Assembly (NCBI GenBank): GCA_014905825.1
Contig: JACGCN010000004.1
Span: 1,550,001-1,614,000, forward strand
From: Lyophyllum atratum
Taxonomy: Eukaryota; Basidiomycota; Agaricomycetes; Agaricales; Lyophyllaceae
Direction of reading: 5' to 3'
DNA: 64,000 bases
The position numbers and the translations under genes are program-made. The notes under the pieces are model-generated. The model was not told the DNA's origin. It was given only the letters and a program-made list of their open reading frames with translations, and ran no database searches. Shown in pieces: positions 55,810-64,000 of this stretch (position 1 is its first letter; every line of letters starts with the position of its first letter).

Positions 55810-57258
55810 ATGGGCGCCAGCCAGTCCACCTCTGAGCACCATCCACCCTCACGCGCTCTACATGTTCTTCGAGTTACACCCTACTCTCCGGCATCCAAGA
55901 CAACTATCGAACCTTTCTTCGATTTTGTCGTTGGCTTTGAAGGGGCTTCACTCTCTCATGAGAACGCAATCGATGTTTCCCAGTTAGAGAGGATTGTCGA
56001 ACGTCATGAGGGGCGCACGCTGAACCTGCTGGTCTGGAATAGTAAAAGCCAAAGGACAAGAGGTATGGCTGGTGTGCCTGCTTTCGTTGTGTAAACACTA
56101 TGCTAAGTGAACCTGTAGTTGTTCCAATAAAACCTTCGCGTGCCTGGTCTGAAACCACCGATATGCCGACACCTCATTCCAGTGGCTCTGCCCCTCAGCC
56201 GTCCCTTTTAGGCCTGAGTATGCGGATGTGTGAACCAGAAACAGCCACGGAAAATGTTTGGCATGTTTTGGACGTGCTTGAAGGTAGTCCTGCGGAGAGT
56301 GCGGGTCTTGTACCTATGGGCGACTGGATACTCGGTAAGTGACATGGGTGTATCAAGAATTTCGAGTAATAATCTTTTGGCATAGGTTGGTCCGGAGGAG
56401 TCCTCGGCGCAGAAAACGATTTCTACGACCTTGTTGAAGCGGTAAGCCGCTCTTCCATCTGCAATTCTTCTCATTATTCACAATCCATGGTTCTCAGCAC
56501 ATTGATAAACCGCTAAGGGTATATGTCTACTCTCATGATTTTGAGTTCGTTCTCGGTACCGCGTCTTCCTCCTCGTCATCTGACCTGATGTCTTTTGTAG
56601 CGCGCTTAGAGAGGTGGTATTGATCCCAAATCGACATTGGGGTGGTGAAGGCTTATTAGGATGTGTCTTTGGGTACGGACGTTCCGTTAGATCCGAAGAA
56701 CAAAGCTTCGACACTGACACTGTTTGAATTTGATCCAGCTTTGGTCTTCTCCATAGAATTCCACCCCAGCCAGAGGACCGTCTTCCTGGATCAACTCCCA
56801 TAGAACTCCAGGAGGCCGCGGAAGAATACGAAGAGCAAGAGCTGTTTGTTCCTGCTGATGTCCATTCTGAATCACAATTTAGTCCTGAGCAATTAGAGGA
56901 ATGGCGACGACAGGAACAAGAGCAATGGAACCAGGAAACTATGACCACCCGCACGCTCTATAACCACTCTCAAGAGGATCTCCGGGCATCCGCGACGCAG
57001 GGAGATGCGTACTACACCAAGTCAGCTGATCATGACCACCACCATGACCACCACCGCGACCACCACCATGACCACCACCATGACCACCACCATGACCATG
57101 ACCATGGACATGGACATGGCTCCAATTTCGCAGATCATTCTGGCCATGATCACTACCCAACCAATCTAGAAACGCCAATGCGGACAGCCTCCTTCGTCGA
57201 TAATTCCAGGACACCGACGCGTACATCCGCCCGTCCCCCGATGAATGGTGATTCGTGA
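55810..57258 (+). CDS. GRASP-family Golgi stacking protein (Grh1/GRASP55-65)
   Basis: GRASP proteins tether Golgi cisternae and support unconventional secretion. The start MGASQSTSEHH has Gly2, the usual N-myristoylation site of animal GRASPs. Two PDZ-like GRASP domains follow: LRVTPYSPASKTTIEPFFDFVVGFEG (shown by its ends LRVTPYSP and FFDFVVGFEG), NLLVWNSK; then VLEGSPAESAGLVPMGDWILG, WSGGVLGAENDFYDLVE, and REVVLIPNRHWGGEGLLGCVFG with GLLHRIPPQP after an intron. Introns lie at 56063-56118, about 56335-56386, after EA near 56443, near 56550-56610 (border unclear) and near 56670-56737. The C-terminus holds five Asp-His-His-His units (57034-57093) and ends at TGA 57258. A further in-frame acidic stretch at 57319-57468 could be an additional last exon, so the true C-terminus may be longer. 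Confidence 0.88.
57034..57117 (+). repeat. 12-bp tandem repeat coding for a His-rich tract
   Basis: Five units of GACCACCACCAT (one ends CGC) at 57034-57093 are followed by GACCAT and GGACAT hexamers. In the GRASP frame they encode DHHH repeats, then DHDHGHGHG. Unit number is probably variable between strains. Confidence 0.85.
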
Positions 57259-58110
57259 ACGCCATAGTCCTAGTTCCGTAACTCAACCGCCATACCTCAA
57301 GGTCTTCTCCTCGCGCAGGGTATAACCAAGGAACTTTCGACGAGATCCGGCACCTCCGCGATCCAGGAAGAAGCTAGCGCCCATGATGACACCGAAGACT
57401 CTGATGGGGGTGCGAGTCTCGCAGGCACGGAGACCACATCCCGCGGCAGCCTGACTAGTGTCGACTGAAGATCCCACATCCTCGTGACTGGACTTGTTCT
57501 TGTTTTGTATTCTCCGTTCTCAGAACAAACCAGTTTTGACTTCGGGCAGTTGTTCTGCTGGCTTGTTTACACGACGCGCGGCCCGCTTTACTTCATCTAT
57601 ATCGAATTTGCCATCTCGTATTTTCTTCGGCAAGACACGTGGGACCCAATGATCGAATATTTCCGCGCGCAATTCGCAGAAGATTTAGCGAATGCCCGCT
57701 AACAGTCTCACAACCATTGGCTGCGCTGACGCATATTCGTATGCATATTCTAACGTTCCCTAAAGCCCCACATCATAGGATCCAGGACCAGCTTCTTTAT
57801 TGTTACCTAGGCTAATTCAGTATCGACGCAGTGCTTCCGGCCCGCCATTCATTGATGTGTATCTATCTGCAGTCAGCTTCCGGCACACTAGTTGCGGGCT
57901 GTATTTTATAGAGCACAATTGCTTCGCGACCCTCATTGAAGGGCGGCCCGCTACAAACCCTTTGCTTGAATCACGTTGGACGAGGTGGCCGCGTCCCGTA
58001 TGCTGCAGAGGGTTTGGCACCTGTTCGAGAGTTGACGAGAAAAATCCGCGACATCCCCGTATAAGAGACGATAAAATGACTGATTTTTTGAATTGCACTC
58101 CTCTATCGCA
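57259..58110. other. Region between GRASP and PL4 lyase genes
   Basis: Contains the possible extra GRASP exon (57319-57468), then a 72-codon plus frame (57484-57702) with aromatic residues but no known family, and the promoter of the lyase gene. The long minus frame at 57817-58254 is antisense to the lyase start. Confidence 0.4.
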
Positions 58111-60562
58111 ATGAAGCTCTTTCTCATTGCAACTTTGCTCGGCTGTCTTCCGGCTGTTTTTGCCGCTTTCGGTATAACCACTTCTGGTAGCAACCTGCTC
58201 GTCGACACTGGAGCTGGGCTTGTTACGACTAGTACGTAGATCTCCTTTTCGCATGGAATATGCAGATGGTCTAATGCTTAACGATGTCTAGTTAACAAGG
58301 CGAACGGAGATATCACCTCCCTGAATTTCAATGGGAAACAGCTCCAGGATTCATCCAAATTCACTCAACTCAGTTCTGGATTAGGTCAGTTGTCGGCATT
58401 CACACTGGAAGTACATGTCGATATAGAAGCTGCTTTTTAGGGTCCGCCACTGTGACATCCTCTGTTGCAAACAACGTAGGCGTCGTGACTATCAAAACGA
58501 GTACTATTGTAAGTCGTGTTTTACATGTAACTAGCAGGCTGGAGGTTGACATCGTGCAAAGACTCATTACTACATCATCCGCTCGGGTATCAATACTCTT
58601 TACATTGGCACATTTGCCTCAGCGGAGCCAACCGTTGGAGAACTTCGCTTCATTGCACGCCTTTCAAAATCCGCCTTACCAACCGGCCATCCCAATGCTG
58701 AAATGAACGGTGGCACTGCCATCGAAGGTACCGATGTGTACCTCGTCAATGGTCAGACACGATCCAAATTCTACTCCAGCGTGAGTGCATGTTTTTCATA
58801 GTGGGAAGCAGGTTAACGTGTCTTGCACTTCCAGGTTCCGTTCATTCGGGATCAAGTCCACGGAGTCACTGGTTCTGGCGTCGGTGCCTATATGATCATC
58901 CCCAGCGTAAGCTATGAAACGTCCTCAGGGGGACCATTTTTCCGTGGTACGTGATTCATCTGTAGCACAAAACAATAGCTACAGCGAGTTGTTGACTGCT
59001 GCAAAGATATCAACAACCAAGGAAGTGCTCAGCAAGAACTTTATTGGTACATGAACTCCGGTCACGAACAAACGGAGACATACCGCACTGGATTCTTTGG
59101 CCCGTAAGTTCTTTTCTGTTCCGATGGGAACCTCCTCTTAACGTGGATAAAAGTTACGCTCTGGCGATCACTACAGGCTCAGCTCCTTCGGCAACCCTGG
59201 ACACAAGCTTCATGGACAGTCTTGGTCTGCAGGGCTATGTACCAGCTTCTGGTCGCGGTACGGTCTCTGGCACTTACTCGGGTACTCTCTCTGGCCCTGC
59301 CGTCACTATCGGGTTCAAGGTAGAATGTCATTTTTCTATTCTCACCATTCTAAATCTCACATGGTATGTCGGCCTAGAGCTCCGCTGCTCAGTACTGGGT
59401 TGCAGCATCTGGGTATGTTCACGTTCATGGCGTCGAACTACCTGCCTAAATGTAATCTGCTGCAGAGGAAGCTTCAGCCGGACCTTGATGAAACCTGGAA
59501 CATATACCGCGACCCTTTACCAAGGAGAACTCGAGGCTGGCACAGGAAGCGTCACCGTCCGAGCAGGAGCAACGACCTCGTTAACTCTGACTTCGTCTCT
59601 CAGCAGGCCAACGACAATATGGTCAATCGGCACTGTTGACGGGTCTCCCACAGGGTTGGTTAACAATTTCCACAGCATCATACTATCTTCTGACAACCAC
59701 TCTGTTGTAGATTCCTCAATGCTGATAAGATTCAAACCATGCATCCGTGAGCTCTCCCCCGATTTCTAATTCGGCTTTGTCCCTGACCACAGAGCAGGTC
59801 CGACACGAGAATGAGCAGCTGGGGACCAGTCACATACACTATCGGCTCCAGCTCCGTTGGGTCCTTCCCGATGGCACAATTCAAGGGTGTAAGCAGATAC
59901 CTAGGCCCGCTTGACCTAGTTATCTCATTGACTTGATTAGGTGAACAGCCCAACTACTATCAAATGGACTGCGTCTTCCTCGCAAACTGGTATTTACCAC
60001 GTTTACATATATCACACGCAAGCTGTCACTTACAGGGCTATAGGTGCAAGAACCTTACGTATCCGTACCACTGAAGCCTTCGCTGGGGGTCGGCCACAGA
60101 TTACTGTGAACTCTTGGACTTCAAGTGCGCCCGCTGGTAACTAATGTCTCCAATCGCCCTCTTTGGACCTAGAATTGACACCGCTCTTAGCGCCCCCTTC
60201 TGTGGATTCTCGTGGGTGAGTGCTATTTTATCCTGTGCCTTCTGTCCCGTGTCGAACCGCTTCATCCAGCGTTACCCGCGGCACCTGGCGCGGCATCAAC
60301 CAAGTCTGTACGTATCTCGTACCTCCCCTTGTTTCCTTGGCTCTCTCAATTTATCCACCCTCTGTTCCAACAGATGATTTTGCAATTCCCTCCGGTCAGT
60401 GTTTTCTGCACATATGCCTGAGTCAGCATTCTCACTCGGATTTCATTTCCAGGCACTTTGATCGCTGGGTCCAATACCATCAAAATCAACGTTATCAGTG
60501 GGAGTTCTGGGGATGTCTTCCTCAGCCCCAACGTTGTATTTGACTCGGTCGAGTTATTCTGA
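58111..60562 (+). CDS. Secreted rhamnogalacturonan lyase, polysaccharide lyase family 4
   Basis: PL4 lyases cleave the rhamnogalacturonan-I backbone of pectin by beta-elimination, outside the cell. The signal peptide is [20 protein letters not shown]. The catalytic domain includes [55 protein letters not shown] (candidate catalytic Lys) and [20 protein letters not shown] (candidate catalytic His). The fibronectin-III-like middle domain follows at [23 protein letters not shown], and the C-terminal carbohydrate-binding-like domain contains [27 protein letters not shown] and DFAIPSG, ending VVFDSVELF at 60562. More than ten short introns were bridged, and the exon chain restores the family sequence throughout. 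It suggests growth on plant litter or wood. It converges on the MATH/BTB gene, 94 bases away. Confidence 0.93.
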
Positions 60563-60656
60563 GGTAATGACAGTCATAGTGGATAGCATTGGTACAGTTG
60601 TCGTTGGCATGTCGTGAAAACAGTATTAATACAAAAATGAGCTCGTTCGTAACGCA

Positions 60657-63006
60657 CTAGCGGCTTACATCTCCCGCAGCTTCGGGAGTTTCGTTGGTTG
60701 TCTGTTGGAGCGGCTTGAATTCTAAACTGAGTGCAATAACAGGCCAGACTGCTCGAAATGGGTATGAGTACTTTCATAGACTAGCATGGGTGAGTCTGAC
60801 CTTCTTCGAAACCTGGATGGCGACCATTCCTAATTTGTTGCCAAACATTACGCATCGAGTCCGATGCACGAATGTCCTTCCAATGGGCCAAGAAGAAATT
60901 GACCTGAACCTAACAAGAAATCAAAGGCGATGAAACAATGGAGATGAGAGTGACGAACCTGACGGATCTCGTCGAATGCAGCCGCAAAGGGAGAGAACAC
61001 TTCATATGCTATATTATCGACTGTCAGAGATTTGAAGATGTGCTGGTAAAGATACATTTCATTAAACTTCAATGCGGCGAAGCACTTGTGTTACCTGTGA
61101 GGCTCTCTCTTTTAGTTCTCGCAGACCGAATCCTTATGAGTTTTGTTGAGGAGACCAAAAATAAGTGATAAGGAAGACGCTCACGATCCGCCAATCGATA
61201 GGCAGCCTTCGCGGAACATGGTGCAGGCCTCCCAGGGTTGTTTATCTGCCATTCCTGGATCCACTCTCGCCTCGACGTCGCAGAATCCTGCTGAACACTG
61301 CGTTTCTGGGTAGTTGTGTGTCCTTGCGCATCTGACGGTGTTGAAGGTTGAGAGGAAATCGAAGCAATCGTTGTTGAAGGTCGGTTCTTCACGATGAACG
61401 AAGATGACAAAGGGGCGAACACGATAGCATCCGTGTATAGCTGGAAAGGGAGGTTAGGAAGCGATTTTCATGTAGTAAGATATGCTCACGTAATAGAGGA
61501 GTGCCAAGTAGGTGGTATAAGCAACGTCCTTGACAACCACTGTCAACTTGGAGGTTTTCGGTAGATCTGGAGTTCTCGAGGGAAGGATAGCAGTCTGGTT
61601 ACTTCGAGGGCTAGATGGGTGAGATAATTTCGCCCGAACATTGCGTTGTTCGCCTTCCGTCTCGATATCAACATCTTCATCCATCGCGTTTTCGGCGATA
61701 GATGTGGCAGAAGACTCCAAAGGGAGTGATACCTGCGAAGAACTAGGTTCTGCGTCGTGGTGAGACGTATCCTCTGTATCTATATCTACATCATCCTCGT
61801 CATCCGAATCTTCAAATTCGCTCATGACGAGATTCGCGTCCGAGTCGATGATACTTGGGGCTCCGTGTTCACCCAGGAGCGTTTGCGACTCTTCCGGGGA
61901 CCCTTCTGCAAAACCAGAGGAGAACACTGGAGAGTAGCCTACGAGTTAGCATGTACTACGAGTTTAGTACGAAGACGTTGCTTACTGGATTCGAAATAAT
62001 CTGCTCGTTCTAGCAGTCGACGAGAAGCCCATATTTTACGAGCTGACCTCAGCCTTCCAGCACGACCAGGTATAATGAATTCTACGTCTGAGTAAAGGGG
62101 ATCGTCGAGAAGGCCACCGACGGTATCAAGAAGCAGTTTGGGGACGGATTGGCGAGGCTGACTTGGTGCTGGAGGAGGTGGTGCAGGAGATGATGTTATG
62201 GTACATATGATAACAAATGCATCCTGCGACTTGACGCCATGCGTCTGGTAGTATACGTTGTCTCTTTTTGCAAATTGCGCCCTGTAATTATGAATCAGGA
62301 ATGAGTAAACCTCTAGCGATGCATCAAAACGTACCATCCCCAATTCGCCGTCTTACTTAAAGGTTGAGCAGTGAGGCGACACTGAGCTATACTGTTGACT
62401 TACTTTGTGGGAGAATGAATGGTTATGAGCCTCTTTGAGGTTATAGAGAATCGACTTTCCTATGCTGCAGGCTGGGTATTAAGAGGCGGATGTTATCAGC
62501 AGGGCATACGGGCAACCTACTTTCGAAGTTCGAAACTGAATTTATATATCCCTTCTCGGACCCATCTGCAGGTGAAAGAAGATGAGTGTCATCAAACATC
62601 ACAACCGCGTATGGACACACCTTCCACCATCGCCCAAAGCTACCTCTTTCTCCTCTGCAGTAGGCTAAGACAGCAGAAGTCTTTGCATCTTTGCACAATT
62701 ACAGTACACCTGACATACCTCGCATGAAAGATACAGACTAACGTAGCCGTTCTCCGAGGCGCCTGAACCTTCCTTCGACGTGCCAGCATTCGCGTAGAAA
62801 AGGATCTATATTGTATGAGCAACGCAAGGATCGCGCAATCACACAAGATATCAACATACTTGCCAGCGACCGCCCCCGAAACGAACAGACTTCGTGACCT
62901 TTGACTTCGACTCACCCTTGGTCGCATCGAAGAGGTTCTTGAGGCCCCTGAGTGTCCATTCAAAGACAAGTGTGGTAGATTCTTGAACCTCAGACTCGAC
63001 TTCCAT
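60657..63006 (-). CDS. MATH/BTB-domain protein with acidic insertion
   Basis: Such proteins usually link substrates to Cullin-3 ubiquitin ligases. The start MEVESEVQESTTLVFEWTLRGL (63006) begins a MATH domain that continues over introns: KVTKSVRFGGGRWQ, ILFYANAG, SENGYVSLYLSCE, RWVREGIYKFSFELRN, NHSFSHK and TANWGWAQFAKRDNV. The BTB domain starts near KLLLDTVGGLLDDPLYSDVEF and RKIWASRRLLERADYFESMF. It is interrupted by about 110 acidic, Ser-rich residues (EFEDSDDEDDVDIDTED) before resuming at VVVKDVAYTTYLALLYYLYTDAI. The C-terminal BACK-like part has AKAAYRLADRLGLNDLKELAF, HIFKSLTVDNIAYEVFSPFAAAFDEI and VNFFLAHWKDIRASD, ending at TAG 60657-60659. Intron borders are manual. The target protein is unknown. 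Confidence 0.83.
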
Positions 63007-63178
63007 AGATTCAAATAGATCAGAGTCCAGAGTATGTGTAAGTAGTAAAGTTGGTTATCGTAGAGGTCCAAGAAACAAAAGGCCATCTCCAATACACGTG
63101 TGATGATGTGGTATGTCACAGGCACAGATCTCGCAACGAGATCTGCCGTCTTTAAATAGCCTCGCATCTCATTGAAGC

Positions 63179-64000
63179 TCATTGACCCCCTAACATCTTC
63201 CTGAAATCGTCCTGTCCTTTTTTCCCTTCTGACTGAGAGGCTGTAGCAGGTTGGGTTGACGGAGCAGAGCTCGAGGATGCGGCCTTCTGGACAGCGGGTT
63301 TTCGTGCATGACCCAAGCCAGCCCTTGGACGCGATACTGCAGCACGTGGAACGAACAAACCTCCAGTTTTGGGTGGTGGGGCAGCACGTCGAATTGGACC
63401 ACCAGTGCGACCTTCTTCGGAGAACTCCAATATGTTTCCGTTGAACGTTACTGGCTCCGAGCGCAAGAGGAGCTTGCCCGCTTCCTGTGTCGAATGAGTG
63501 ACTCATAACAATAGAAGTGAATAACGAGGACTGACTGCTGCATTCTCGAGCTCTACAACTGCTTCTTGCTTGTCCTGGAACACCTCCACCCGCTTGACGG
63601 CTGCGATCTTCTCAAGCAATTGCTGCAAGAGGCCTTCTTGTGTAGCCGCTGGTAGGTTGCGGACTCTCACGGACCTACTCCGAGCGTCTGCTAATTTGCT
63701 AAGGCCGGAATCTACAGGAGCGTTTCTGCATTTCATAGGATGCTCAGCATATAGAGAAATCGGTCATTTAGGGGTACGCACTTGGTTCGGCCGCGCCCAC
63801 CACGAGAATCTGCGACCGTCACCGCGATGCGCCGTTTTTTCAGTTCATGATTGTTGGCGTCCAAAGCTGCCGACGCATCTTTCTGGAGTTACACCGTCAG
63901 GAAAACATCACTTGAAGAAAGAAAATGGAAGAAAACGGACCTCCTGTTCAAACTCGATGAACGCGACACCTTTCGACTGTCCCTTTTCGTCCGTGACCAT
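63179..64000 (-). CDS. PRP24/SART3-like U6 snRNP assembly factor, C-terminal part
   Basis: Prp24/SART3 binds U6 snRNA through RRMs and anneals it to U4. Only the last part is in the window; the frame is open at base 64000. In order, exons give the end of one RRM (EKGQSKGVAFIEFEQE, KDASAALDANNHELKKRRIAVTVAD), a further RRM (RSRSVRVRNLPAATQEGLLQQLLEK, VKRVEVFQDKQEAVVELENAA, then AGKLLLRSEPVTFNGNILEF), a basic Pro-rich linker, and the end KKGQDDFRKMLGGQ. The last residues resemble the conserved C-terminal LSm-interacting peptide (DFRKM-type) of Prp24, which is strong evidence for the assignment over a generic RRM protein. Introns lie near 63535-63480, 63780-63725 and 63940-63885. The stop is at 63179-63181. 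Confidence 0.85.

Noticed and set aside
56939..57286. Minus-strand Gly/His-rich 115-codon frame
   Set aside because: Exact antisense shadow of the DHHH-coding minisatellite of GRASP; repeat periodicity keeps both strands open.

Overview
The window is nuclear DNA from a filamentous basidiomycete, most likely a mushroom-forming agaricomycete. I infer this from compact, intron-rich genes with introns of about 50-70 nt, from two DUF6533-type membrane proteins, from fungal F-box and SAP-domain families, and from readily recognised eukaryotic housekeeping genes. The species cannot be named from the sequence. Most genes had to be assembled by eye across GT-AG introns, so internal exon borders are predictions. 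Where exons were summed, the coding length divided by three.

Layout. 0-9 kb: a DUF6533 membrane protein (minus, runs off the left edge), a single-pass membrane protein (plus), an F-box protein (minus), ribosomal protein S19 (minus), a secreted SnoaL-like protein with a decayed copy behind it, and a second F-box protein. 9-15 kb: two tandem GNAT acetyltransferases, RNA polymerase III subunit RPC9 (minus), an intron-bearing tRNA-Asp(GTC) with its Pol III terminator, and a SIKE/FGFR1OP2-family coiled-coil protein. 15-23 kb: a second, heavily split DUF6533 gene and a large Ser/Pro-rich PH-domain protein. 22.7-53 kb is a long run of minus-strand genes: PRP8, a SAP-domain protein, phospholipase D1 (PX-PH-HKD-HKD), a TcuA-like flavoprotein, the SUMO E1 subunit AOS1, a Zn2Cys6 transcription factor and a PPR protein. 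53-55.8 kb is gene-poor and holds a 0.68-kb terminal-inverted-repeat element. 55.8-64 kb: a GRASP (Golgi stacking) protein with a histidine-rich tail, a secreted rhamnogalacturonan lyase (PL4), a MATH/BTB protein, and the C-terminal part of a PRP24/SART3-like RRM protein (minus, runs off the right edge).

Functional picture. This looks like ordinary chromosome-arm DNA rather than a cluster. Core functions are splicing (PRP8, PRP24/SART3), translation (S19, tRNA-Asp), Pol III transcription (RPC9), SUMOylation (AOS1), lipid signalling (PLD1) and Golgi structure (GRASP). They are mixed with lifestyle genes (PL4 lyase, SnoaL-like, GNATs, TcuA-like enzyme, Zn2Cys6 regulator). I found no CRISPR array, prophage, intein or convincing new multi-gene system. 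The best second-look items are the TIR element, a 22-bp palindrome with an MluI-box core upstream of AOS1, a possible 49-codon final exon of GRASP, an acidic insertion inside the BTB domain, the tandem GNAT pair, micro-exons including a 6-nt first coding exon in RPC9, and a GC-AG intron in the SIKE gene.
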